From: Candidatus Nezhaarchaeales archaeon
GTDB lineage: Archaea; Thermoproteota; Methanomethylicia; Nezhaarchaeales; JAWCJE01
Length of the DNA stretch: 44,427 nucleotides
Direction of reading: 5' to 3'
NCBI GenBank assembly: GCA_038853715.1
Contig: JAWCJE010000002.1
Coordinates: forward strand, 74,719-119,145
Below, piece after piece: positions 32,824 to 41,197 of this stretch. The stretch's first letter is position 1; each line of letters starts with the position of its first letter. The position numbers and the translations under genes are program-made. The notes under the pieces were generated by a model. It did no database searches, was not told the origin of the DNA, and saw nothing but the letters and a program-made list of their open reading frames with translations.

Positions 32824-33378
32824 CTACTTCAAAGGAGGCTTGAGCAAAGCGGTAAGTAGATCTTCAGCCTTCCTTTTAAACCGCGTTATACTTCCCTCGT
32901 TTACTAGTACGAAGTCGGCTAACGCTATAACGTTACCGATACCAACCCTTAACTCCCGCATATCTCGTAAGTTAAACTCACGCCACGTCTTCGGGTCATC
33001 AGGTCTTCCGCGCTCTTTAAGCCTTTTAAACCTAGATCGCGCTGACGAATGTACAGCTACTACCCATACTGATCCATACCTCTTCCTAAAGGCTCTAAGC
33101 TCCGCTAAGCTCCTTACTCCCTCAATTACGACCGGTCCCTCCGTAGCATCTACCTCATGAAAGCATCGTTCAGCTATTACTGCGGATCCAAAGGTACGCC
33201 TCATCTCCACCATTAGTTTGCCCAAGGTTTCCTGGGTTGGAGTTAATTGCCGTTTTAAAGCCTCATCCCTAACAACGTCGCCCATGACCACTACCCTTAA
33301 TCCTAACCCTCTAGCTACCTCGGAAAATACCGATTTACCGGCCCCCGGCATACCGGTTAAGCATATAATCTTCTTCAA
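32824..33378 (-). CDS. P-loop nucleotide kinase-like protein (UPF0200 family)
   Basis: 184 residues, TTG start overlapping the stop of the NrdG-like gene by four bases. Walker A GMPGAGKSVF at 9-18; GDVVRDEALKRQLTPTQETL is the distinctive UPF0200 block; VIEGVRSLAELRAFRKRYG acts as a lid/Walker B-like region. It resembles dephospho-CoA and adenylate kinases; the physiological substrate is not established. Confidence 0.85.
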   Translation of the reverse strand: MKKIICLTGMPGAGKSVFSEVARGLGLRVVVMGDVVRDEALKRQLTPTQETLGKLMVEMRRTFGSAVIAERCFHEVDATEGPVVIEGVRSLAELRAFRKRYGSVWVVAVHSSARSRFKRLKERGRPDDPKTWREFNLRDMRELRVGIGNVIALADFVLVNEGSITRFKRKAEDLLTALLKPPLK

Positions 33379-34145
33379 GGTTTAGGCAGCTCCTCAATAC
33401 CGTGGCTCCTCGTCTTTAATAGGACCAAGCGGACGCCGTGATTTAATGCTACCTTAGCTAGCCTTAACAGCTTTTCTCTACTGGGCGCCTTCAAGGCCTT
33501 AAACCTAGGATCCAATACTTTATCGCTGGGCTCAAACTGTTGTAGCACGTAGTAATCACAAGTATCACCTATAGCCTTCGCTATTTTAGCTACGCTATCC
33601 TCTTCATCGTTTAAGGTTGGTACAACTGTGGTCCTAGCCTCGAGTGTAATACTTCCTTCACTCCTAGCCTTAACGCATACTTCGAGGGACCTTTTAACGC
33701 TAGCTACAACCCAGTCAGCCCTACTTAACCCGGTTGCTAGACTATACGCTCCTACTTCAAGCGGGGCTTTCACGTCCAGCGCTATATGATCCACTAACTC
33801 ATTATCTATTAGTTCTTTAAGAACTTGAGGGCAGGTGCCATTGGTACTGATGCTAACACCTACACCTAAACTTTTAAACTTGGAGCAAAGGCTTCTTAAA
33901 GCCGCGCTTTGAAGCGTAGGTTCTCCACCGGTTACATGTACGCCTTCTACCAACGGTAAGTTTCGCTTAAACCTATCAACCACCACATCCACATCGACGC
34001 TTTCCCCCGAGTTCATAGGTATTAAAGCTGAGTTCTGACAGAAAGGGCACCTCAAGTTACATCCAGTTAGGAATATTAGGAAGCATGCCTTACGAGGCCA
34101 ATCAACCGTGGTGAGATCAACAACTCCTCCTAGCCACGCCTTCAA
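33375..34145 (-). CDS. nrdG: Anaerobic RNR activating protein (NrdG-like radical SAM)
   Basis: 256 residues, TTG start. Radical-SAM motif CNLRCPFCQN (C-x3-C-x2-C) at about 29-38, preceded by VDLTTVDWPRKACFLIFLTG, the classic N-terminus of NrdG2-type activases, and followed by HVTGGEPTLQ (about 74-83). It would generate the glycyl radical on NrdD, whose C-terminus is at the left edge of the window, 33 kb away. It shares an operon with the kinase-like gene. Activation of another glycyl-radical enzyme is possible. Confidence 0.85.
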   Translation of the reverse strand: MKAWLGGVVDLTTVDWPRKACFLIFLTGCNLRCPFCQNSALIPMNSGESVDVDVVVDRFKRNLPLVEGVHVTGGEPTLQSAALRSLCSKFKSLGVGVSISTNGTCPQVLKELIDNELVDHIALDVKAPLEVGAYSLATGLSRADWVVASVKRSLEVCVKARSEGSITLEARTTVVPTLNDEEDSVAKIAKAIGDTCDYYVLQQFEPSDKVLDPRFKALKAPSREKLLRLAKVALNHGVRLVLLKTRSHGIEELPKP

Positions 34146-34423
34146 GATACCCGAGCCCCAAGAAGTGCTACCATAAAAAGCTTTTAAGGGTATTGTGTAG
34201 TAACGGCAGTTGGAAGTAAACCTTAAACATGATTGTTAAACCTATTACGGTTTGCTTGCGGTGTTTATAACAGTCCATCGGTTTTGTTAATGCTTTCTAC
34301 GTTTGTTAAGGTTTTCTGGCTTTTCCTTTTAAGTTTTTAGTGTTTTAGCTTTAATTCATGTGTAGGGTTTCTAAGATTATTAGAGCTTGCTTGGTTCGAG
34401 TCTTACTAGATATTTTACCCTTA
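34146..34423. other. Intergenic T-rich region
   Basis: No gene, RNA or repeat recognised. T-rich stretches (34255-34350) may end transcripts. The palindromic element begins at 34424. Confidence 0.3.
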
Positions 34424-34493
34424 AAACCTGTTGCAAAAATCTTAACGAATGCTTAACCAGTCAACTTAAGTGATGGAGTTTTGCAACGGCCTC
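34424..34493 (-). repeat. 70-bp imperfect palindromic element, copy D (inverted)
   Basis: Read on the minus strand it gives GAGGCCG-TTGCAAAACTCC..., a TTGACTGGTTAA centre and a right arm with one substitution (GATTTTTGCAA). It is opposite in orientation to the other four copies and forms an inverted pair with copy E at 35618. The first open frame of the transposase remnant begins inside it. Confidence 0.75.
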
Positions 34494-35011
34494 TTAATTA
34501 GACCGTACGGTGAGTATAACTCTTCCACGGGTATGGTTAAAGCGTTAATAGATTACTACTTAGGTTTATCATATAGGGCTGCTTCATCTAGGCATAGATT
34601 CTCCTTTAGAGCTTGTGCCGTTATTGGCACTCTTTATCTAAGGCTTCTTCCAGGATAAAGTTTAAGCTTGTAGCTATAGATGAAACAGGCTTTAGGTTCG
34701 TCGATAGGAGGAGGTTCACATGGTACGTTGTATATTTAAACTCTAAACGAATCGTAGAAGTTTACGTAAGCTTTGATAGTAGAACTTCCATAGACGTATT
34801 GAGGATTGTGGGTAAGCTAGGCTTTAAGGTTGGGTGCGTACACGGCGGAGGACCATGGTACAACTCCTTAGAATGGGTTAAGGTGAAGTACCACCACATA
34901 ACCTTCGGAATTAGGAACCCTGTGGAGCAAGCCTTCAGATCGTTAAAGCATAGGTTAAAGAGGTTCCACAACTTCAAACACGGAAGTACGAAACGAACAA
35001 TACTAAACTGA
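34470..35011 (+). pseudogene. DDE transposase remnant (IS6/ISC-like), frameshifted
   Basis: Two overlapping frames: 34470-34658 (MMEFCNGLL ... ALIDYYLGLSYRAASSRHRF) and 34613-35011. Joined near 34620 they read ...RACAV-RYWHSLSKASSRIKF-KLVAIDETGFRF, the start of the catalytic domain. First Asp in AIDETG; KVGCVHGGGPWYNSLEWVKV stands where a DxGPWY is usual, so the second catalytic Asp seems replaced (His or Gly); Glu is present in NPVEQAFRSLKHR. The C-terminus stops early (TKRTILN). Frameshift, changed active site and truncation mean it is inactive. Confidence 0.75.
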
Positions 35012-35126
35012 ATAAAGCATACACAACAATACTAAACATAGTAAACTCGATAATCAGGAGGTGATGAACTGTTACAAACACCGTTAGCCAGAGTAATGCT
35101 TATTTAGCGTTACCTTTCATCCTTCA

Positions 35127-35468
35127 ATGATTAATATGTATAGGCTAATACTTGAGGTTAAGGAGGTTAAAGGTAAATGCGTAGCGGGCTATAAAGTAGG
35201 CGATAAAATAGTCGTGGAGGAACCGTCAATACTCGTTAAAGAGAGCAATAACATATGCTTATATGCTATAGGCGCGCTGCTACCCTACCTAACCGTGGCT
35301 TATAGGGAAGTCCCGAAGAACGACTGGATTAACCAACTACAACATCTGCAATGCCCAGATCCGATTAACACGGTAACATTTAAGATTAGTCGTAAAAAGC
35401 TTAACTTCGAGAAGGCTGGTTCTGTAAGAAAACCAAAGGCGGATACACATCGGAAAGGTGCCTCTTAA
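35127..35468 (+). CDS. TIGR04076 family protein
   Basis: 113 residues. YRLILEVKEVKGKCVAGYKV-GDKIVVEEP followed by ICLYAIGALLPYLTVAYREV is the pattern of the TIGR04076 family of small anaerobe proteins with unknown function. The usual C-terminal cysteine region is represented by LQCPDPINTVTFKISR, after which there is an extra basic tail. No Shine-Dalgarno is seen; ATG 35136 is an alternative start. It lies between inverted palindromic elements, behind the transposase remnant, and may be passenger DNA. Confidence 0.7.
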   Translation: MINMYRLILEVKEVKGKCVAGYKVGDKIVVEEPSILVKESNNICLYAIGALLPYLTVAYREVPKNDWINQLQHLQCPDPINTVTFKISRKKLNFEKAGSVRKPKADTHRKGAS

Positions 35469-35898
35469 CAGTCAAATAAAATCTATTTTAGTCTAGTTTT
35501 GAGATGAGTTCTTATTTTAATTTAGGTATGGAGCTTGTTGACGAAAGGCTTGTTAGACTTGATGGACTTCCTTTAAGCCTCGATTTTGTTGATTGCTACG
35601 ATTATGAGCTTATGAATGAGTCTATTGCAAAACTCTATTACTTAAGTTGATCGGTCAAGTATTTACTAAGAGTTTTGCAATGAGTTCAATGATAGCAAGG
35701 TCATGTAGGCCCTAAGAAACAGGCTACGTAAGCCCCCCATCGGTTTATTGAACGAGTCTACCGCTTCCTTAAAGACTGGCCTAAGTTGCGCTAAACTGCC
35801 TAACAGTCCTTACCTTGAACATGTACAGTAGCTTAACAGCTACCTAGGCATACCTAAATGCTTTTAACGGCCTCGTTCAAGGTAAAAACGGTGAAAGT
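35469..35898. other. Intergenic region with ORF fragment and palindromic element
   Basis: A short plus-strand frame from ATG 35528 reads MELVDERLVRLDGLPLSLDF and on to LMNES before it runs into palindromic element E and stops there; it looks like a gene start cut by the insertion. After the element (from 35688) no open frame of interest is seen; the last 60 bases contain GGTGAA just ahead of the prs start. Confidence 0.35.
35618..35687 (+). repeat. 70-bp imperfect palindromic element, copy E
   Basis: Inner arms TTGCAAAACTC (35625-35635) and GAGTTTTGCAA (35670-35680) are perfect inverted repeats. Flanks GAGTCTA and TGAGTTC contain TGAGT on both sides (35616-35620 and 35681-35685), which could be a target duplication. 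Shares its right half almost exactly with copy A. Confidence 0.8.
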
Positions 35899-36780
35899 AT
35901 GACAATAGTGGTGGCGGGTCCAGCCTCCTTGAGGCTTAGTGAAGCGGTGTCGAAAGCCTTAAACGTTAAGATGGTGAAGGTTGAACATAAGTCGTTCCCC
36001 GATGGTGAAGCCTACATAAGATTACCCTGTAACGTTAAAGATGAAGACGTGGTCATCATCCAATCGCTATACCCGGATCAGAATAGGAGGATTTTGGAAC
36101 TCCTCTTCATGATTGAAACCGCAAAGGACTTAGGAGCACAACGTGTAATAGCGGTCGTACCATACTTCGCGTACGCAAGGCAGGATAAAAGGTTTAGGGA
36201 CGGCGAAGCTATAAGCTCAAAGGTGATCGCTAAGCTTATTGAGTTAAGCGGCGCTAACGCCTTAGTAACGGTCGACGTCCACTCAGATGAGGCTTTAAAA
36301 CACTTTAAAATTCCGGCTTTAAACGTAAGTGCAGCCAAACCCATAGGTGAATACTTAAGCAGGACGTATGGAGGCACACCATTCATACTCGCACCTGATG
36401 AAGGAAGGATGGGCTTCGCTAAAACCGTAGCCAGCGTAATCAAGACAGATTACGGCTTCTTAAGTAAGAAGCGCGACTTATTAACGGGTGAAGTTCGAAC
36501 AGAGAAGAAAGAGCTACCCGTTAAAGGACGGATCGCCGTAATAGTAGACGACATAATAAGTACTGGCGGAACCATAGCTAATGCCGCTAGAATCCTAATT
36601 GAGGAAGGCGCTAAATGGGTTGTAGCCGCCTGCACCCACCTATTAGCCGTAGGGGACGCCGTAAGAAGGATGAAGGAAGCCGGCGTAAACGAAATTTTAG
36701 GGACCGATAGCGTTGAATCAACGTTAAGTAAGGTTTCAGTAGCCGGGGAAGTAGCGGAAGCCTTAAAAACCTTAAGTTAG
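35899..36780 (+). CDS. prs: Ribose-phosphate pyrophosphokinase
   Basis: 293 residues, the archaeal length. Makes PRPP for purine, pyrimidine, histidine and tryptophan synthesis. FPDGEAYIRLP (about 33-43), PYFAYARQDKRFRDGEAISS (about 90-109), VTVDVHSDEALKHF (about 125-138; metal-binding) and the PRPP loop VIVDDIISTGGTIANAA (about 214-230) are all present. ATG 35899 follows GGTGAA. Its tail overlaps, by nine bases, the convergent thpR gene. Confidence 0.96.
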   Translation: MTIVVAGPASLRLSEAVSKALNVKMVKVEHKSFPDGEAYIRLPCNVKDEDVVIIQSLYPDQNRRILELLFMIETAKDLGAQRVIAVVPYFAYARQDKRFRDGEAISSKVIAKLIELSGANALVTVDVHSDEALKHFKIPALNVSAAKPIGEYLSRTYGGTPFILAPDEGRMGFAKTVASVIKTDYGFLSKKRDLLTGEVRTEKKELPVKGRIAVIVDDIISTGGTIANAARILIEEGAKWVVAACTHLLAVGDAVRRMKEAGVNEILGTDSVESTLSKVSVAGEVAEALKTLS

Positions 36781-37326
36781 GGTTTGAACGTATAGGTCGG
36801 TATATATAGGCCCTTTAACAGTAAGTACGCTCTTCTTAAGCTTTACTTGCTGCACTAGCACCTCGCCCACCTCCTCCGCTTGAAGGCTTAGTATGCTATT
36901 AGCGAGCCTCTCCACCCCCCTCCAGCTTCGAACCCTAGCTAGCGTTATATGGGGTGAGAAGCCCTCCTTCTCAGGTTTAAACCCTATCCGCCGTAGCCCC
37001 CCCTCAAGTTGTAAGTATATGCTTTTAAGCGCCTCAACGCCTTCACTAATACCGACCCATATAACCCTAGGCCTTTGAATCCTTGGGAAGGCGCCTACAC
37101 CGAATAGTTTTACCTTAAAGCTTGAAGCATTTAAACCCCTTAAAACGTTGATGACGTCATCGACCATACCCCTACTAATTTCACCTAAAAACCTTAACGT
37201 TAAATGTATGTTCTCCCGCTCCACAAGCTTAACATCAGCCCCCGTAGCCGCTATCTTCAACTGTATCTCGATTAACTTACTGAGGAGCTGCTGATCTTCA
37301 ATATCGATCGCGATAAAACTCCTCAA
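36772..37326 (-). CDS. thpR: RNA 2',3'-cyclic phosphodiesterase ThpR
   Basis: 184 residues from TTG 37326, which gives the family N-terminus (L)RSFIAIDIED; an ATG at 37374 would add 16 residues. Two H-x-T-x motifs, IHLTLRFLGE (about 45-54) and HITLARVRSW (about 132-141), define the 2H phosphoesterase active site. It opens 2',3'-cyclic phosphates on RNA ends, such as those left by splicing-endonuclease cuts. It is divergent from the CCA-adding enzyme gene, a common archaeal neighbour, and both suit the intron-rich tRNAs here. Confidence 0.92.
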   Translation of the reverse strand: MRSFIAIDIEDQQLLSKLIEIQLKIAATGADVKLVERENIHLTLRFLGEISRGMVDDVINVLRGLNASSFKVKLFGVGAFPRIQRPRVIWVGISEGVEALKSIYLQLEGGLRRIGFKPEKEGFSPHITLARVRSWRGVERLANSILSLQAEEVGEVLVQQVKLKKSVLTVKGPIYTDLYVQTLT

Positions 37327-37417
37327 GTATTCCAATCCCTTCCACCACAATCCAGATAAGTACGCGGTAGACATTAAATGTTTAACGTCTACCTAAACTA
37401 AAGCGGGTAGGTTCAAC

Positions 37418-38827
37418 GTGGACGCGCTTGACAGTATACTTACCGAGGCCTTAAAAACTTTAAGGCCCACTAGCGAGGAGCGTCGAAAGGTTCAAAGTGT
37501 AATCAACCTAGTCGTTGAAAGAGTTTCAAGTAAAATCCGCAACCTAGGGGTTGAGGCGGAGGTTAGCGTCCAAGGGTCCGTAGCTAAGGATACTTGGATC
37601 TCCGGGGACAAGGATATCGATGTATTCATAATGCTACCTAAATGGCTCGGACAGGAGGGGCTTGAGAAAACGGGGATGGAAATCGCCCGTTACGCGGCTG
37701 GAGCTAACTATATCGAGGGTTACGCTGAGCATCCATACGTTCAAGCGTTAATCGAGGATTACCGAGTGGATATTGTCCCCTGCTTTAAAGTTGAAAAGCC
37801 TGAAGGATTGATAAGCGCAGTTGATAGAACGCCCTTCCATACCCTTTTCATCAATGAGCGCCTTAACGATACCCTAAGGGATGAGGTACGCCTCCTTAAA
37901 GGCTTCGCTAAAGGTATAGGGGTTTACGGCGCTGAAATTAAAACCGGGGGCTTATCAGGATACCTCTGCGAACTTCTAACGCTATACTATGGAAGCTTTA
38001 AGTCCACGCTGTTAGCGATAGCTAAATGGAAACCGTTTAAGGTATTCGTGGATATTCAAAGGTACTACGGCGACCTAAAAGAACCGCTTACACAGTTTAA
38101 GCAGTATCCGCTAGTAGTTATTGACCCTGTGGATAAAAGGAGGAATGTAGCAGCGGCCTTAACCCTTCAGCGAATGAGCGAGCTAATAGCGGCGTCGAGA
38201 GCCTTTATTGAGAGGCCGAGTATAACGTTCTTTAAGCCTCCACCTAGAAGGTCCTTAACGGTCAAAGAGCTCGAAGACCTGTTAGCCAATCATGGGGCTA
38301 GCGTAATCGTCATACTCACCGAATGCCCTAAACTACCACCCGACGTATTATGGGGTCAAATTCATAAATCCTTAGAGGGATTAGTAACGCTCCTAAGATC
38401 CTACGACTTCAACTTATTAAGAGCCTCCTCCTGGTCTAATGAAAAACGGTGGATAGCGTTCACGGTTGAACTGGAAAGCCATTTAATACCTAAGGTTAAA
38501 AAGCATCAAGGCCCTCTAGTAACATCCGGATCGGATAGCATTAACCGCTTTCTAAAGAAGCATGTAGGCTCCCCCAGCGTAATCAGCGGCCCCCTCATAG
38601 AGGGTGATCGCTGGGTGGTTTTTAAGGCGAGGCCTTACGTGGATGCCCGTAAGCTAATCATGGATAAGCTGCTTCAAGCTAAACTAGGGGTTTACATAGC
38701 TGAGAAGCTAAGTAAGGGATTCGAAATCTACGTTAACGATGAAATTAAAAGCCTCCACCGTTTAGGTGAAGACTTCACCAAGTACTTAGCAAGCTTTCTC
38801 GATGGGAGGCCAAACTGGTTAAAGTAG
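37418..38827 (+). CDS. cca: CCA-adding tRNA nucleotidyltransferase (class I, archaeal)
   Basis: 469 residues, GTG start. Adds CCA to tRNA 3' ends without a template. EVSVQGSVAKDTWISGDKDI (about 47-66) holds the polymerase-beta GS motif and the first Asp pair DIDVFI; the third Asp is in YRVDIVPCFKV (about 113-123). KTGGLSGYLCELLTLYYGSF (about 176-195) is the archaeal central-domain signature. It is needed because only tRNA-Pro in this window has CCA encoded. Confidence 0.96.
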   Translation: MDALDSILTEALKTLRPTSEERRKVQSVINLVVERVSSKIRNLGVEAEVSVQGSVAKDTWISGDKDIDVFIMLPKWLGQEGLEKTGMEIARYAAGANYIEGYAEHPYVQALIEDYRVDIVPCFKVEKPEGLISAVDRTPFHTLFINERLNDTLRDEVRLLKGFAKGIGVYGAEIKTGGLSGYLCELLTLYYGSFKSTLLAIAKWKPFKVFVDIQRYYGDLKEPLTQFKQYPLVVIDPVDKRRNVAAALTLQRMSELIAASRAFIERPSITFFKPPPRRSLTVKELEDLLANHGASVIVILTECPKLPPDVLWGQIHKSLEGLVTLLRSYDFNLLRASSWSNEKRWIAFTVELESHLIPKVKKHQGPLVTSGSDSINRFLKKHVGSPSVISGPLIEGDRWVVFKARPYVDARKLIMDKLLQAKLGVYIAEKLSKGFEIYVNDEIKSLHRLGEDFTKYLASFLDGRPNWLK

Positions 38828-38841
38828 GCTTGAGGATATAA

Positions 38842-39615
38842 ATGTCCATAAGAGTGGACATAAAGTCTAATGACCCTAGATGGCTTAAAATACTATGTTA
38901 CCCGAAGCCTAAGGAGGAAGAAGCTTCACGTAGAAAGGAGGAATTAGCATCATTAGGGATTAAATTGGTCGAGTTCATAGGTAGGTCATCGATCAACGGT
39001 GTAAACGTACTAGGTAAAGGCTGCGTCAGTGTCGCAGTACTAGCCTACGGAGATCAGGCAAGATATGCCTTAAAGATAAGGAGGGTGGACGCTAACAGGG
39101 AGTCCATGGAGCATGAGGCGGCACTTTTACGTTTCGCGAACAAGCTTGGAGTAGGGCCAAGACTAATCGGGTTCAGTAAAAACTTCCTGGTAATGGAGTA
39201 CGTCGACGGACTACCTATCGATGAATGGCTACTTAAAAAACAGCCGGCGACCATCGAGCTGAAGCGGCTTCTTCTAAACCTTCTAACACAATGCCGTAAG
39301 ATGGATAAAGCAGGCTTAAGCCACGGCGAGCTTTCCACGGCTAAGAGACACGTCATCGTAGCTAAGGATGGCACACCGTACATAATAGACTTCGAGACAT
39401 CAAGCTTAACCCGTAAAGCATCCAACGTAACAGCCATCTGCAGCTACCTACTAACTAGAAGTCAAGCGTCAAGCAAAGTCACATCAACCCTAAACATCCA
39501 AAAAACTGAAGTATTCAACGCGTTAAGAGCCTACAAGCACTCCATAACCGATGAGGCATTCAACCGGTTATTAGGAGCTTTAAACCTAATTAGTGAAGCT
39601 GAAAACTTACTTTAG
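38842..39615 (+). CDS. Archaeal protein kinase-like protein (COG2112)
   Basis: 257 residues. A minimal kinase fold: glycine loop VLGKGCVSVAVLAY (about 55-68), ATP-binding Lys in RYALKIRRV (about 78), helix-C Glu in MEHEAALL, hinge LVMEYVDGLPIDEWL, catalytic loop LSHGELSTAKRH (about 155-166), where HGE-L stands for HRD, and metal site YIIDFET (about 176-182), where DFE replaces DFG. These features match archaeal COG2112 predicted serine/threonine kinases. The gene follows cca by 14 bases, so it is probably cotranscribed. Confidence 0.8.
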   Translation: MSIRVDIKSNDPRWLKILCYPKPKEEEASRRKEELASLGIKLVEFIGRSSINGVNVLGKGCVSVAVLAYGDQARYALKIRRVDANRESMEHEAALLRFANKLGVGPRLIGFSKNFLVMEYVDGLPIDEWLLKKQPATIELKRLLLNLLTQCRKMDKAGLSHGELSTAKRHVIVAKDGTPYIIDFETSSLTRKASNVTAICSYLLTRSQASSKVTSTLNIQKTEVFNALRAYKHSITDEAFNRLLGALNLISEAENLL

Positions 39616-39705
39616 ACGACTTAACCCATTCGACTTGAAGAAAAAATGATGAGAGAAACATTTAGACACTCCTTCAAAGCCTAAGCCTTAAGGCATAGTA
39701 TTTAG

Positions 39706-39832
39706 TGGTGGGGCCGCTGGGATTTGAACCCAGGAGCACCAGCGATCCGGTTACCCCGGCAATGGGTATAATCCCCAGGCTCGCCCCCTAGAAGCGGGAC
39801 TGGCATCCTTGTCCAAGCTAGACGACGGCCCC
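39706..39832 (-). tRNA. tRNA-Pro(GGG) with two introns and encoded CCA
   Basis: On the minus strand, acceptor GGGGCCG pairs with CGGCCCC, discriminator A, and CCA follows (39706-39708). D arm GTCT...GGAT; T arm CTGGG/CCCAG around TTCAAAT. Removing 20 bases at 39780-39799 (position 30/31) and 28 bases at 39745-39772 (37/38) gives the anticodon stem CCAGC/GCTGG with loop C-T-G-G-G-G-C, anticodon GGG at 39774-39776. The intron ends could shift by a base or so. A TATA box (TTATATAAAAGC, plus strand 39855-39866) lies upstream. Confidence 0.85.
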
Positions 39833-40246
39833 CGGCTCCTATACATGTATAACGTTATATAAAAGCTAACATTAAGGCTTAAGGGCCTTCAGGCTTATGA
39901 CCGCCCTGTTTTCGCTCTTTCAATCTACTGAATAACCGCTTAACGTGGCCTTAGCGTCCTCATAAAGCTTAGGGTGGGATCGTAAGGAGAGAAGAACCGC
40001 GTAAGCGCCTTAGCCTTCCCGATGAGCTTCGCGGCTCTAGAAATAAAGGTTAAGCTTAACGCTTTAACCCTATTTTTAACTGGAGTTTAAAGTAAAAACG
40101 AAGTTAATCGGCTTGCATTAAACTATAGTGTAGACCGTTTCAACGTTAAAGCAAAGGTTTCAGGACCTTTAAATCCGAAGGGTTTAACTCTCCCTTAAAC
40201 CGCTTTTACCACTTAGATATTTTGCTTGACCTGTTGGAGTGGTTAT
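39833..40246. other. Intergenic region between tRNA-Pro and the DUF362 gene
   Basis: Contains the tRNA-Pro promoter (39844-39866). The rest, about 380 bases, has stops in all frames, no RNA signature and no repeat that I recognise. Near its end GGAG (40233-40236) serves as a ribosome-binding site for ATG 40247. Confidence 0.35.
39844..39866 (-). promoter_or_regulatory. tRNA-Pro promoter (TATA box plus shared 12-mer)
   Basis: On the minus strand GCTTTTATATAA (39866-39855) is followed at once by ACGTTATACATG (39855-39844), about 11 bases before the tRNA. It shares the 12-mer with tRNA-Gly although the two genes are 31 kb apart. Confidence 0.55.
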
Positions 40247-41179
40247 ATGGATCGCGTATCCGTAGTTAAGGTACAGGGAAGTGTGGAAAAAGCGGTTTTT
40301 AAGGCTGTAGGCCTGCTTGAACCTTTAAACTTGGATCTTAAGCAGGATAGCCTAATACTCTTCAAGCCGAACGTCTGTTTTCACGTTAACTTTAGCGGAG
40401 CTGTGGTTACCGATTTAAGAGTTGTTGAAGCGGCTATTAAGTATTTTAAAGGCTTAAACTGTAGGATGATGATTGCTGAAACCGATAATATGACTGGGAG
40501 CGCTGAAAAGCGTTGCGCTTCCACGGGTTTTATAGATTTAGCTAATAAACTGAACATACCCTTCATTAACCTTTCAAAAGACGAAAAACTGGAAAATTTT
40601 CCCTTAACCGACGACATTAGCATTGGACTTCCTAAGACAGCGCTTGAAGCAGACCTCATCGTTAACCTACCTAAGATGAAGACCTCCGCGTTCTCAGGTC
40701 CACGCTTTAGGAAGGACTTATTGATCACAATAGCCATGAAAAACGTCTTTGGGCTTATCGCTAGCGGTAAGAAGCAGAAATATCATAAAGTATTAGACGA
40801 CGTTATAATCCTCGTAAACCAGTTGCTTAAAAAGCAGCTAGTCATAGTTGACGGAGTGATAGCTATGGAGGGTAACGGCCCGATCCATGGTGACCCGGTA
40901 AACTTAAACTTGATAGTAGCGGGCTTAAACCCGGTTAGCGTAGACGCGGTATGCTGTAGTATAATGGGCCTTAACCCTCAAAGCTGCTCCTACCTGAAGA
41001 AGGCTAGTGAGAAGGGTATGGGTGAAATAGACGTCTCCAAGGTGGAGATAGTAGGTGAACCTCTGAATAATGTTAGAATGAAGTTTAAATGTCCTGAGTT
41101 TGACGTACGCTCCTTACTAAGAATAGTAGGTAAACACTTAAAGTACCAGTTTAAACCTAGTCGAATAAGGAATGTTTGA
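40247..41179 (+). CDS. DUF362 domain protein
   Basis: 310 residues. ILFKPNVCFHVNFSGAVVTD (about 37-56), LIVNLPKMKTSAFSGPRFRK (about 142-161), AMKNVFGLIASGKKQKYHK (about 169-187), VIAMEGNGPIHGDPVNLNLI and GLNPVSVDAVCCSIMGLNP are the DUF362 blocks. Members bind Fe-S or act near it, and several are in redox or thiamine-like contexts, but no ferredoxin domain is fused here. ATG 40247 follows GGAGTGG; the frame is open to 40226. Function unknown. Confidence 0.87.
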   Translation: MDRVSVVKVQGSVEKAVFKAVGLLEPLNLDLKQDSLILFKPNVCFHVNFSGAVVTDLRVVEAAIKYFKGLNCRMMIAETDNMTGSAEKRCASTGFIDLANKLNIPFINLSKDEKLENFPLTDDISIGLPKTALEADLIVNLPKMKTSAFSGPRFRKDLLITIAMKNVFGLIASGKKQKYHKVLDDVIILVNQLLKKQLVIVDGVIAMEGNGPIHGDPVNLNLIVAGLNPVSVDAVCCSIMGLNPQSCSYLKKASEKGMGEIDVSKVEIVGEPLNNVRMKFKCPEFDVRSLLRIVGKHLKYQFKPSRIRNV

Positions 41180-41197
41180 GGGAAAAGCTGGTAGCTA

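Noticed and set aside
35127-35468. TIGR04076 gene as an anti-CRISPR or defence gene because it lies in a mobile-looking unit
   Set aside because: The family is widespread and of unknown function; location alone does not support such a role.
39645-39700. ATGATGA as a C box of a guide RNA after the kinase gene
   Set aside because: No D box at a suitable distance.
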